NCBI RefSeq assembly: GCF_000515315.1
Contig: NZ_KI911562.1
Span: 2,130,501-2,194,500 of the forward strand
DNA: 64,000 bases
Direction: 5' to 3'
Source of the DNA: Asinibacterium sp. OR53
GTDB taxonomy: Bacteria; Bacteroidota; Bacteroidia; Chitinophagales; Chitinophagaceae
The notes under the pieces are model-generated. The model was not told the origin of the DNA, ran no database searches, and was given only the letters and a program-made list of their open reading frames with translations. This document shows positions 26,375 through 35,829 of this stretch, one piece after another (position 1 is the stretch's first letter; each line of letters starts with the position of its first letter). The translations under genes were made by a program, and so were the position numbers.

Positions 26375-26848
26375 ATGGAACAGTTAGCAATGCAATTTCC
26401 GGAATGGACAAGAGTAGCTGAAGTGGAATTGATTTATAAAACAACGGTAAAGCCATCCCAACGGCCAAAGATTAACAGCGTTAAAGATTGCTATGAATTA
26501 TTAAAAGAATTATGGAATGAAAACACCATCGAGATGCAGGAGGAATTTAAAGTACTACTATTAAACAGAGGCAACAAAGTAATTGGTGTTTATGAAGCAT
26601 CTGCAGGCGGTTTAACAGGTACTGTAGCCGACCCAAGATTGATTCTTGCTGCTGCCATTAAAAGTCTTGCTGTAAGTATTATTCTTTCGCACAATCACCC
26701 TTCAGGAAATCTGAAGCCAAGCCGGGCAGATGAAGAATTAACCCAAAAGATAAAATTCGCCGCTGCATACCATGATATAAAAGTGATAGACCACATTATT
26801 ATTACCAGTGAAGGATATTGCAGTTTTGCTGAGGAAGGGCTTTTATAG
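26375..26848 (+). CDS. radC: RadC-like JAB-domain protein
   Basis: 157 residues carrying the JAMM metalloprotease-like motif: His106 and His108 in SHNHPSGNLKPS, and Asp119 in RADEE, with conserved LLLNRGNKVIG and DHIIIT. This short form lacks the N-terminal helix-hairpin-helix region of chromosomal RadC and is typical of plasmids and conjugative elements. Biochemical function is unknown despite the historic DNA-repair name. It lies 55 bases upstream of jetA. Confidence 0.9.
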   Translation: MEQLAMQFPEWTRVAEVELIYKTTVKPSQRPKINSVKDCYELLKELWNENTIEMQEEFKVLLLNRGNKVIGVYEASAGGLTGTVADPRLILAAAIKSLAVSIILSHNHPSGNLKPSRADEELTQKIKFAAAYHDIKVIDHIIITSEGYCSFAEEGLL

Positions 26849-26903
26849 CCTCTTTAAAGCATTATGCTTCATTTCTTTAGCCTAAATATCTTATTTTAGA
26901 GGT

Positions 26904-28367
26904 ATGACCTTTGAGGAAATACTTGTACAGTTTAAAACAGCAAAACCGCTATTGCTGATGAGGGCAAAAAATGCCCCGTTCATTATTTCCTTTTTTCATA
27001 AGGTTTTTGCAGATGCCAATATTACCACCATTACTAATAGTGAATTACGGAGCAAACTGGAAGGCTATATGGAAGAGCTTTCTTATGAAGAAAAGGACGA
27101 AGAATTGGAAGCCGGGACTCTATTTGACGATTTTTCTGTACGGGCAGCCCAATACATTGATAAGTGGAGTAATAGTGGCTTTCTTAGTAAGTATCCAAAC
27201 GATGATGGTGAAGACTTACATGAATTGACTTCCGATACAAGAAAAGTATTAAAATGGTTGGGGGATTTAGAAAAGAGAAGTCATGTAGGAACCAACAGCC
27301 GCTTTAAAGACATTTTCTTCAAACTTCAGAAAATGATTGAACAAACCAACGAAGATGCAGAAGCAAGAGTTGAAGAACTGCAAAAGAAAAAATGGGAAAT
27401 AGAAAATGAAATAAACCTGCTGAAATCCGGAAAGAAACCATCTGTATTTGACGAGACAGAGATTAAAGAACAGTTCTACGACTTAAATAAAATGGCAAGG
27501 GAGTTACTCTCAGACTTTAGCGAAGTAGAACAAAACTTTGAACAAATTCGTAAAGACATACAACGAAAGTATAATGAAAAAGATGTAGCCAAGGGTACAT
27601 TACTGGTATTTGCTCTTGATGCTCTTGACGAAATAGAACAAAAACCACAAGGTAAAAGTTTCAAAGCATTCTGGGAATTTTTAATGGATGAAAGAAGGCA
27701 GCAGGAATTTTCACAGCTTACAGAAAGGCTGTATCAATTATTGAATGAACAAGGTATTGACTATAATAACGACAGGTTTTTAAAACACCTGAAACGTTAC
27801 CTGCATGTATCAGGAAGAAAAGTAATTGACTCCAATCGTAAACTGAGTGAAAAAATAAGCAGGGTACTTTCTGAAAAAAATCTGCTGGAAAGAAGAAGGG
27901 CTATGGAGCTTATTGGCGATATACGACAAATGGCATATACACTAATTGAAATGAAAATTAAAGAAGATGATTTTATAGTTATTGAAGATGAGCCATACAT
28001 TAATCTTTTTGACAGATGGGAACCCGGAGAGGAAAAGGATGATGTTACAGACATACTGTTTCCGGATGGTACGAATGAGGAAGGCGAAGCGGATTTTAAA
28101 CTTCTTTTTGACCAGTTTACCATTGACAAAAAGAAATTACAGCTACGTATTGACAGGATGCTGGAAAATAAAACCCAGGTTACGCTTAAGGAAATTGTAG
28201 ATGAGTATGGAGTTGAAAATGGATTAAGCGAAATAGTCGGTTATTTTTCAATAGCCACTTCGGGTTCACATCACTTGATTATTGAAGAAGCAAAAGAGCC
28301 GATATTAATCGGCGAAAGAAAAATAAATGTGCCGATGGTAATATATACAAGGCCACAAATAAATTAA
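26904..28367 (+). CDS. jetA: JetA, DUF3375 subunit of Wadjet
   Basis: 487 residues, the expected length for DUF3375 proteins. It is a largely helical kleisin-like subunit with an N-terminal winged region, a coiled-coil stretch near residues 150-175 (ARVEELQKKKWEIENEIN), and DVTDILFPDG in the C-terminal third. In Wadjet, JetA, JetB and JetC form an SMC-like complex that extrudes DNA and delivers circular plasmids to the JetD nuclease. It begins the jetABCD operon and ends 1 base before jetB. Confidence 0.9.
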   Translation: MTFEEILVQFKTAKPLLLMRAKNAPFIISFFHKVFADANITTITNSELRSKLEGYMEELSYEEKDEELEAGTLFDDFSVRAAQYIDKWSNSGFLSKYPNDDGEDLHELTSDTRKVLKWLGDLEKRSHVGTNSRFKDIFFKLQKMIEQTNEDAEARVEELQKKKWEIENEINLLKSGKKPSVFDETEIKEQFYDLNKMARELLSDFSEVEQNFEQIRKDIQRKYNEKDVAKGTLLVFALDALDEIEQKPQGKSFKAFWEFLMDERRQQEFSQLTERLYQLLNEQGIDYNNDRFLKHLKRYLHVSGRKVIDSNRKLSEKISRVLSEKNLLERRRAMELIGDIRQMAYTLIEMKIKEDDFIVIEDEPYINLFDRWEPGEEKDDVTDILFPDGTNEEGEADFKLLFDQFTIDKKKLQLRIDRMLENKTQVTLKEIVDEYGVENGLSEIVGYFSIATSGSHHLIIEEAKEPILIGERKINVPMVIYTRPQIN

Positions 28368-28368
28368 T

Positions 28369-28965
28369 ATGGAAACAAAAATTCCAAGAGCCCCATTTGC
28401 CGCAGTAATCATTAAGCTGTTACAAGGGCCAGTATATGCAGATGACAAAAATATCTGGCGGGAATTGCAAGCCTGGTCATCAGCCATACAGGAGTATTTT
28501 GGCAAAATAGGTATGACCCTTGAAATTGCTGACCAGGATGGTTTTGCAAGAATTATACAACCGGAAGCCGGAGAAAATGATGAAACTCCTTTGCCAAGGT
28601 TAATGAGAAAACAATCCCTTACTTATGAAGCCACCCTGCTGGCTGTCATTCTCCGGGAAGGGTTGGAAGAATTTGACATCAAAAGTGATGGCACTAAGTT
28701 CTACCTCACACAAAAAGAAATTAAAGAGCGGATAGAATTGTTTTATAAGGAGCAGCCCAACAAAAGTAAATTATGGAAAGACCTGTCAAGGCCAATTACC
28801 AGTCTACTCAATATTGGAATTTTGAAATTAAACCGTGAGGATGCCGCCAATAAGGATAACAACCAATATGAAATCAAAAGGATTATCAAGGCATTTATAA
28901 GTAATGATAAATTGGAGGAAATTAAGAATAAGTTAAGCAACTATGTCAACCCTGTTCAGCAATAA
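28369..28965 (+). CDS. jetB: JetB, DUF4194 subunit of Wadjet
   Basis: 198 residues. The pattern FAAVIIKLLQGPVYADDKNIW, then RQSLTYEATLLAVILREGLEEFD and KIKELF-like ERIELFYKEQPNKSK matches DUF4194, the MukE-like winged-helix (KITE) subunit of Wadjet. It overlaps jetC by 23 bases, indicating translational coupling. Confidence 0.9.
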   Translation: METKIPRAPFAAVIIKLLQGPVYADDKNIWRELQAWSSAIQEYFGKIGMTLEIADQDGFARIIQPEAGENDETPLPRLMRKQSLTYEATLLAVILREGLEEFDIKSDGTKFYLTQKEIKERIELFYKEQPNKSKLWKDLSRPITSLLNIGILKLNREDAANKDNNQYEIKRIIKAFISNDKLEEIKNKLSNYVNPVQQ

Positions 28966-31900
28966 TCAGTCAGACAATGGCTACCGGTTAAGATACCTGG
29001 AAGTATTTAACTGGGGCACATTTAATGGCAAAGTTTATAAACTACAGCCTGATGGCCGTACGTCCCTGCTTACAGGGGCAAACGGCAGTGGCAAAACAAC
29101 ATTGATTGATGCCCTGCTCACCCTACTTGTGCCAACTCATAAACGCTTTTATAATCAGTCATCCGGAGCCGAATCAAAAAAGGAAAGGGACGAAAACTCC
29201 TATTTCTGGGGTTATCATGGAAAAATATTTTCTGAAGCAAATCAAAAAGCAGATACTGAACAACTACGTACCAAAGCAGATAATCCTTATTCGGTTTTGC
29301 TTGCCTGCTTTCAAAACTCCGGTACACAACATACCATTTCATTGGTACAAGTACGATGGTTTGGTAATGGCGGGTTGCAAAAGATATTTATAGTTTCCCC
29401 TTATCCACTTACTATCACAGAGCACTTTGGCAAAGACCATTTTGATTTTAAAGGTGATTGGAAGAAGAAATTAGTAAAGCAATATGCCAAAACAGAAATT
29501 TATAACAGCTTTAAAGAATATGCAGCAAGGTTTAGTGAACTGTTTGGATTAAGAGACAAAGCATTGTCACTTTTTAGCCAAACGGTAGGCATTAAAGTGC
29601 TGGGTGATTTAACAAATTTTATTCGCCAGGAAATGCTGGAAGAAGCTGAAGCCGAAGAGCAGTTTAAAAGCCTGCATACTCATTACAGCGATTTATTGAT
29701 AAGTCATAAAGCTATTCAGAAAGATGAGAAGCAGCTTGAATTACTGGCTCCCGTAATTCAAAACAAACAGAAGCTTGATGATTTACGAATTAAAAAACAA
29801 AAGCTGGATTTTGTAGAAGAGCAAATGCCTTTCTTTCTTGGCAAAATAGAATATGAGTTATTGGAGAAAGATGTTGACAGGTTGGTACTGGATATTGAAA
29901 TAGCACAAAAAGATAAAGAATTTATTTCTACGTCAGTTGATACACTTGATAAAGAAAAAGAACAGTTGATTACGCAAAGGGCTGCATTAAATATTGACAG
30001 TCAAATTTCTCTCCTAAATAAGGATATTGATACAGAGACAGACAAAAGAAATAGAAAAAGTGCAGAAAGTAGCCGTTACACTGGTTATTGCGAACAGTTA
30101 AAATTGGATACTCAAATTGATGAGTCAGTCTTTTGGGTTAATTATGGAAAAATTCAGGAACTAAATACATCTGTTCCGGCGGAAATAGAAAAACTTTCAG
30201 AAAAGAAAGTACGATTGAATATTGAACAAGAAAGTAAAGAGATTAAAATAGAAAATTTGCAGCAACAGATTACTTCGCTGTTGGCAAGAAAAAATCGCAT
30301 ACCAGACGACCTGATTAATGCAAGAAAACGACTTATAAACATACTCGAAACCACTGAAGAGGAACTTCCATTTGTAGGCGAATTAATTAAAGTAAAAATA
30401 ACAGAACAGCTTTGGGAAGATTCAATTGAAAAATTGTTGCACAATTTCTCCATGCAACTGTTGGTTCCTGAAAAATTCAGTAAAGCAGCAAACCAATTCA
30501 TTTATAATAATGATATGCAGACAAAACTGGTATATCAAAAAATGGAACAAAGACCATCTAATAGTATTGTTCGCTGGCCTGCAGATGATGATGCCCTGGC
30601 AAATAAATTGGAACTAAAAGAATCAGCCCATACCAAATGGCTTGAAACTACCCTGCTTGACAGGTTCAATTATTACTGTACAGATGATTTGGAAGTTTTC
30701 TATGGTTCGCCAAAAGCCATTACTTCTAATGGGCTGATGAGAAACGTAAACCGGCACGAAAAAGATGACCGACCGGGACGATGGAACAAATCAAAATACA
30801 GGCTTGGTTGGGATAATAAAGCAACCATCCAATATCTTCAGCAACAGAAGTATAATGAAGAAAAGTTACATACTAAACTGTCTGACGAAATTAAAGAACT
30901 AACACCCCATATTGTTGCTGTGCAGGCAAAGCGTCAAACCATTTCCAATCTCATACTTATAAAAAACTACAATGAAATAAACTGGGCACAACATGCCGAA
31001 AAGATTAATAATTTAAACAAGCAGGTACAGGATTTAAAAAAATCTTCTGATGCGTATGAGCTGATTGTAAATCAACTTAAAGAAGTAGAAAAGAACTTAA
31101 AGCAGGCAAATGATAAAAGGGACAACCTTATTACTAAACTGAGTAAACTAGACGATGAATACAATAAAAAGAATCTACGTAAACTGAGCCTGAACTTTGA
31201 AGATTTGCAGGAAGCTGGCGAAAAAGAAATTCTCTTCTTTCTTACTGAAGAAGAAATTTCTTTTTCGGATATTAAAACGCTTGCTCAGTTTGAAAACCTG
31301 ATGACACAGGCTGCTATCAAATTAAAAGGAAGACAAAAATCAGCCGGGGCTGCAGTGAATAAGCTTGAACTGGAGACTACTTCTTTAATTGCTGCATTTA
31401 AAAATCCCGGAGAAAAAATTACTAATGAGTTTGCCAATTGGAGCGGTGATGTAATGAACATCAGCGGCGACCTTACCGGGCTTGCTGACCTGGAAGAATT
31501 ATATAAAACTATACAGACCCAAAGATTGGTTGAGCATAAGCGAAGATTCAGGGACTATATGGATAAAAGTATGCTGGATGCATTAACAAGTTACCGGGCA
31601 TGGCTCAATAATGAATTAAGTAAAATTGAAGACATGATTGAGGAACTGAATGTGCCATTGAAAAAAATAACATTTAACCGCAATCCTGATACTTATTTGC
31701 AATTGGAGTGCAGGCAGCTAAGGGGAGAAAATGAAATAAATATATTCAGAGGTCAATTGAACGCAGCCATCCCAAACACACTTGATTTTGCTACTCAGAA
31801 AGACGAAAATTACCGGCTTGAAGTATTCAACAAAATAAAAGAATTAATCACAGAATTGCAGACTGAGGAGACATGGAGACGAAAAGTAACAGATGTTAGA

Positions 31901-32341
31901 AACTGGCTTTTATTCAGTGCCAGAGAATATTCGGCGGTGGATAATAAGGTCGGTCAATATCATGATAATACCGCCAGCTATTCTGGAGGGCAAAAAGCAC
32001 AGTTCACCTACGCAATCTTAGGAGCAGCTATTGCACACCAGTTTGGTATTTTTCAACAAGGTAAACAACATAAGAGCCTTCGGTTTATTACGGTAGATGA
32101 AGCTTTTAGCAAATTAGACCCTGAGAAAAGCCAGTTCCTAATGGAATTTTGTGCACAGTTGAATCTTCAAATATTAGTGGTTACTCCTTTGGATAAAATC
32201 AATATTGCTGAACCCTACATCAATGCTGTTCATTTTGTAGAAATAAAAAACAAGAAAAATTCTGTGTTGTATAACCTTACAATGGAGCAGTATTATGAAA
32301 AGAAAGAGAGCTTTAAACAATTAGCCGAACTCAAAGAATGA
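28943..32341 (+). CDS. jetC: JetC, SMC/MukB-like ATPase of Wadjet
   Basis: 1132 residues with the SMC plan: head with Walker A GANGSGKT (45-52), two long coiled-coil arms (about 260-460 and 640-880) around a hinge region, and a C-terminal head half with the ABC signature SGGQ (1014-1017) and Walker B FITVDE (Asp1052-Glu1053) followed by FSKLDPEKSQF. Nothing essential is missing, so the motor should be active. It hydrolyses ATP to extrude DNA loops. It overlaps jetD by ATGA. Confidence 0.93.
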   Translation: MSTLFSNNQSDNGYRLRYLEVFNWGTFNGKVYKLQPDGRTSLLTGANGSGKTTLIDALLTLLVPTHKRFYNQSSGAESKKERDENSYFWGYHGKIFSEANQKADTEQLRTKADNPYSVLLACFQNSGTQHTISLVQVRWFGNGGLQKIFIVSPYPLTITEHFGKDHFDFKGDWKKKLVKQYAKTEIYNSFKEYAARFSELFGLRDKALSLFSQTVGIKVLGDLTNFIRQEMLEEAEAEEQFKSLHTHYSDLLISHKAIQKDEKQLELLAPVIQNKQKLDDLRIKKQKLDFVEEQMPFFLGKIEYELLEKDVDRLVLDIEIAQKDKEFISTSVDTLDKEKEQLITQRAALNIDSQISLLNKDIDTETDKRNRKSAESSRYTGYCEQLKLDTQIDESVFWVNYGKIQELNTSVPAEIEKLSEKKVRLNIEQESKEIKIENLQQQITSLLARKNRIPDDLINARKRLINILETTEEELPFVGELIKVKITEQLWEDSIEKLLHNFSMQLLVPEKFSKAANQFIYNNDMQTKLVYQKMEQRPSNSIVRWPADDDALANKLELKESAHTKWLETTLLDRFNYYCTDDLEVFYGSPKAITSNGLMRNVNRHEKDDRPGRWNKSKYRLGWDNKATIQYLQQQKYNEEKLHTKLSDEIKELTPHIVAVQAKRQTISNLILIKNYNEINWAQHAEKINNLNKQVQDLKKSSDAYELIVNQLKEVEKNLKQANDKRDNLITKLSKLDDEYNKKNLRKLSLNFEDLQEAGEKEILFFLTEEEISFSDIKTLAQFENLMTQAAIKLKGRQKSAGAAVNKLELETTSLIAAFKNPGEKITNEFANWSGDVMNISGDLTGLADLEELYKTIQTQRLVEHKRRFRDYMDKSMLDALTSYRAWLNNELSKIEDMIEELNVPLKKITFNRNPDTYLQLECRQLRGENEINIFRGQLNAAIPNTLDFATQKDENYRLEVFNKIKELITELQTEETWRRKVTDVRNWLLFSAREYSAVDNKVGQYHDNTASYSGGQKAQFTYAILGAAIAHQFGIFQQGKQHKSLRFITVDEAFSKLDPEKSQFLMEFCAQLNLQILVVTPLDKINIAEPYINAVHFVEIKNKKNSVLYNLTMEQYYEKKESFKQLAELKE

Positions 32342-33483
32342 TTACGCCAAAAGAACTATTTCAAAAGTCAGATAAACAGTTTTTTAAAACTGTAAAATCC
32401 ATTCTTAATGGTGAAGTAGTATTTCCATTATCAATTCCAGCCAATAAAAGTATTTCCGGCACCAATTTCAGTGAGTTGAAAGCTGCCATTGTTCCGTTAT
32501 ACCAGCAATCAAAAGAAGTTAAAGGCAAAGGCTATTCCGTAGAATGGACACTGAAAACAATTGAGGGCACAAAACAAAAACTGCCAGCTAAAATCTATTT
32601 TGAAACGTTAGTTGATTATCTTTTTTATACCAACAGGATAGCTGATTATTCAGCTATTGAAAAAGCATTTCACTTACTGATAGAATCATTTCCGGGATTA
32701 ACGCAATGGGCAAAAGATAATAGCCCTTTCTTGCTACATCAGGTTGCCAATATGCCGGATTTAATAAAAGTCTGCAGATATTTTTATCAGAATAATCCAC
32801 CGCATAATTTGTATCTGAGAGAACTCCCTATTGAAGTACACTCAAAATTTATTGAGGACAACACAGCAGCTTTGAAGAAGCTATTGGACAATATTTTACC
32901 GCAGGATTGGATAAACAAAAGTGAAACAGATTTTTCAGGACGTTACTTGGTAAAGAAACCCAATGTATATGCACAAATAAGGCTATTAGATGATAGCTTG
33001 AAGCATATAATAGGATTTGATGAATTGGCATTAACGATTGACGATTCTGCTTTGCTAAACTGGCAACCTGAAAAAGTATTTATTATTGAAAACAAAGCCT
33101 GCTTTCTGTCTTTTCCTAAAGTAAAAAATTCGGTGGCAATTTTTGGTGAAGGCTTTAAAAGCCGTGTAAGTAAACACATTCCCTGGCTGGCTAAGGCAGA
33201 ATTATTTTGCTGGTTTGACCTTGATGCCGCCGGGTTTGAAATGCTGAATATTATACGGCGGCATTACCCTTCAGCCATGAGTTTACTGATGGATGAAAAA
33301 ACATATCATCAGTTTAGCCAGTTTTCGGTTACTTCCACATACAGAAAGCTATTGTTAGACAAGCTAAATGCTGATGAATTAAAACTGTATGACTTCTTGC
33401 AAGTAAATAACAAAAGATTAGAGCAAGAGCGCATAACACAGGCACATATACAATCTGAACTATTGAAAATGCGGTTGCTTTAA
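32338..33483 (+). CDS. jetD: JetD, Toprim nuclease of Wadjet (DUF3322/DUF2220)
   Basis: 381 residues. The N-terminal half is DUF3322; the C-terminal half (DUF2220) is a Toprim fold with Glu251 in VFIIENKACF and the metal pair Asp294 and Asp296 in WFDLDAAGFEML. The motifs are intact. It cuts DNA circles extruded by JetABC. Gene order A-B-C-D with DUF3375, DUF4194 and DUF3322/2220 components fits type I Wadjet. Its TAA is followed immediately by the ATG of the next gene, so a fifth gene belongs to the operon. Confidence 0.93.
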   Translation: MITPKELFQKSDKQFFKTVKSILNGEVVFPLSIPANKSISGTNFSELKAAIVPLYQQSKEVKGKGYSVEWTLKTIEGTKQKLPAKIYFETLVDYLFYTNRIADYSAIEKAFHLLIESFPGLTQWAKDNSPFLLHQVANMPDLIKVCRYFYQNNPPHNLYLRELPIEVHSKFIEDNTAALKKLLDNILPQDWINKSETDFSGRYLVKKPNVYAQIRLLDDSLKHIIGFDELALTIDDSALLNWQPEKVFIIENKACFLSFPKVKNSVAIFGEGFKSRVSKHIPWLAKAELFCWFDLDAAGFEMLNIIRRHYPSAMSLLMDEKTYHQFSQFSVTSTYRKLLLDKLNADELKLYDFLQVNNKRLEQERITQAHIQSELLKMRLL

Positions 33484-34893
33484 ATGCCTGAAATCTATAA
33501 ACATATCATACAGGAGATTCAGCTAATTGAATACCTTGCAAAAATAAAGAAAGTAAGGATAGCTATTGGCAAAAAAACGAAGGAGAAAACCGGCTATTTA
33601 AAGAAGCTTAAACCCAAAGGGTTTGTTCTGGAAGTTTCATCATTTGATTATTTGCATTTAGATACCGGAGACCATGTAAAGCCAGCAGTTTCAGGAAAAA
33701 ATATACAGTTTAAAGTTACCGAAGCTTTCATCTCCAATAAAGGTGCTTCATTTACACCAAACAGCCGTAGCCATAACATCAAGATTAAGATACATGATTT
33801 TAAAAGTAAAAGCAGCCGTTCTAAAACAACGTATTATTTCAGAAAAGTTATACCAATAAAAACATTATTTCATTTTCATAATATTATAGCCGACCAATTA
33901 TACGGGCATGATGGCGGTGTAAGCACAAGAGGACTTGTTAAGTTAGAAGTTTGCTCAAAAAGCCTCCATGTATTTGAAGTTGAACATAACAAGAAAAGAT
34001 ACCTTGTTATGGATTGCCTGGACAAACTTACTATTGATGATTTTTCAAAAATAACATGGTCTGTTTCTGTTGCACTTGGCTATCTTACAGGGCATCTGTT
34101 GCAGGATGAAGAATATACTTTTTATTACCGAACTAAAGAGCACAGAAGGCAGGTTAATTATGAATATTCACAGAGCAGGGATAGTATCAAATCATTTTAT
34201 ACCCCTGTAAATGCAAATCCATACTCATGGGCAAAAAGAAATAAAACTGCCGATTTTTACTATGGCAAGATTACAGAAATAACGCCGGTTCAACTTTCAA
34301 CACTTTGCAATCTGATTCATAAGGAAGATGATATTAAAGCAATTGTATTGCTTATTACGGAAAGTATAAGCCGGTCATTGTTATTAATGCCTGCAGGGCT
34401 ATCAGTAGCTCTCGAAGGTTTATCGGATTTTTTTTGGTCAAAAAACATGGAAACTATGAAGCCAATAAAAGATGCAGGCTTGACATCTTCATTTAAAAAA
34501 GAACTTATTACAACACTTGAGAAATATAAGGAAATGGAGGGCTTTAGTGGTTATGAAATTATGCTTTCAAAAATTACAAATATTAATTCGCCTACAAACA
34601 GGGAAAAGCTTAAAAGTCCCTTTACAGTTTTGAATATTTTATTAACCCCGATTGATGAAGAAGTAATTGAATATCGAAACGACTTTCTGCATGGGAATAT
34701 TAATTTAAATGTAAGGAAAGGAAAGAAAAAGTATACGATGGATAGCTTTGAAATTTCTATGCGGCTCTTAACTCTTTTAAATATGATTCTTATGAAAATG
34801 GCCGGGTATGAAGGCTATATTATTAATCATGCTAAAACCCAGGAGCAGGGCTTAAAAAAGATAATAAACGAAGAGTATTACCGGGAGATTTAG
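33484..34893 (+). CDS. HEPN-like protein fused to the Wadjet operon
   Basis: 469 residues, starting on the base after the jetD stop. No signal or membrane segment. Residues 1-120 are Lys-rich with beta character; 130-200 hold strands (VKLEVCSKSLHVFEVEHNKK). The C-terminal ~150 residues are helical and contain EYRNDFLHGNI, an R398-x4-H403 motif with Asn next to the Arg, the signature of HEPN ribonucleases. The general layout (beta-rich sensor, then HEPN) resembles ApeA-type abortive-infection proteins. It is not one of the four described Jet proteins. I infer a companion RNA-cleaving module; recruitment of an unrelated gene is possible. Confidence 0.65.
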   Translation: MPEIYKHIIQEIQLIEYLAKIKKVRIAIGKKTKEKTGYLKKLKPKGFVLEVSSFDYLHLDTGDHVKPAVSGKNIQFKVTEAFISNKGASFTPNSRSHNIKIKIHDFKSKSSRSKTTYYFRKVIPIKTLFHFHNIIADQLYGHDGGVSTRGLVKLEVCSKSLHVFEVEHNKKRYLVMDCLDKLTIDDFSKITWSVSVALGYLTGHLLQDEEYTFYYRTKEHRRQVNYEYSQSRDSIKSFYTPVNANPYSWAKRNKTADFYYGKITEITPVQLSTLCNLIHKEDDIKAIVLLITESISRSLLLMPAGLSVALEGLSDFFWSKNMETMKPIKDAGLTSSFKKELITTLEKYKEMEGFSGYEIMLSKITNINSPTNREKLKSPFTVLNILLTPIDEEVIEYRNDFLHGNINLNVRKGKKKYTMDSFEISMRLLTLLNMILMKMAGYEGYIINHAKTQEQGLKKIINEEYYREI

Positions 34894-34896
34894 CTT

Positions 34897-35181
34897 TTAT
34901 AACTGCTCCTCATAAATGCTTATGGCAGTTTTTATTTCAAGAAATAATTGGGTTTGAGCAGTGTCTGTATTTTCGCCCAAATTATACCAATTACCTTCCT
35001 TAGTACGGTACAATTTAAAGGTTTCGGATGTGCCTTTTTTGGTAAAAGAATATTCATCCAAAAGTGCTACTACAGCACCTAAAACATTCTTCATTTCATA
35101 TGGCTGAATGGTGTATAAATAACAGTTTCCATTATCCAGTATCAGTTCCTTTCCAAATACATTCTTTAACGCATCTCTCAT
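34897..35181 (-). CDS. small protein of unknown function
   Basis: 94 residues from MRDALKNVFGKELIL; a longer start (35241) would add 20 residues that look non-native. Content: a helix, then strands NCYLYTIQPYEM and FKLYRTKEGNWYNLG, and an acidic helical end. No signal, membrane segment or recognisable motif. It is convergent with the HEPN-like gene (3-base gap) and backs onto the oriT-like region, so it could be a mobilisation-region accessory. It is not recognised. Confidence 0.5.
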   Translation of the reverse strand: MRDALKNVFGKELILDNGNCYLYTIQPYEMKNVLGAVVALLDEYSFTKKGTSETFKLYRTKEGNWYNLGENTDTAQTQLFLEIKTAISIYEEQL

Positions 35182-35309
35182 ACTGCAAGTATAAACAAAA
35201 AACAGTTGTGCCTGACTAAATTTTAGCCATGCAAACAACAATACTGGTACAGAATTTACACCAGTTTCACTATGAATTTGCAGGGGTATAAAATATTTTC
35301 AACGGATAG

Positions 35310-35430
35310 ATTTTTTAAGGGCATAATGTGCCGTGTCTTGCACATGGCAAGATGTACAAACGTTATACGTTTGGGGCATCTTGCCCTTCACTCCGGAGTC
35401 GTTTCGGGGTATTGAAACAGAAAACTTAAA
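35310..35430 (+). other. candidate origin of transfer (oriT)
   Basis: Hairpin-rich stretch directly upstream of the mobilisation genes. TGTGC/GCACA at 35327-35344. A long nested hairpin pairs GGCAAGATG (35346-35354) with CATCTTGCC (35377-35385), and inside it CAAACGT (35357-35363) with ACGTTTG (35367-35373). Then the palindrome CTCCGGAG (35391-35398). Location and inverted repeats fit an oriT; the nick site is not identified. Confidence 0.6.
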
Positions 35431-35433
35431 ATC

Positions 35434-35829
35434 ATGAAGAAGTTAGAAAGCGAGGTGAGGAAGAAAATGGTGGTAGTTCGGATGAATGAAACGGAGTTCA
35501 GCCAGCTTGAAAAATTCCAGCAAAAAACTACCGAGAAAGATACGAGCAGTTACCTGCGAAAAGTTGCATTGCAAAAACCTGTTACCGTAAAATACAGAAA
35601 TGAAAGTGCCGATGATTTTTTATTAGACATGCTAAACCTGAAAAAAGAACTCAATGCTATCGGCAATAATTTTAACCAGGCGGTACACAAACTCCATATC
35701 CTTGATAAGATACCTGAGTTCAGGGTTTGGGTGCAGCAGTATAATGGTTTACAAAAAGTATTAATCAGCAAAGTGGAAGAAATCAAATTACGGATGAATC
35801 AACTCTATGAGCAATGGTTGCAAAAATAA
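35434..35829 (+). CDS. MobC-like relaxosome accessory protein
   Basis: 131 residues, basic at the N-terminus. The VVVRMNETEFSQLEKFQQK segment is a ribbon-helix-helix-like start, and the central LNLKKELNAIGNNFNQAVHKLH is the hallmark of plasmid mobilisation accessory proteins (MobC/BmgA-partner type). It would bind oriT and help the relaxase. It overlaps the relaxase gene by 16 bases. Confidence 0.87.
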   Translation: MKKLESEVRKKMVVVRMNETEFSQLEKFQQKTTEKDTSSYLRKVALQKPVTVKYRNESADDFLLDMLNLKKELNAIGNNFNQAVHKLHILDKIPEFRVWVQQYNGLQKVLISKVEEIKLRMNQLYEQWLQK

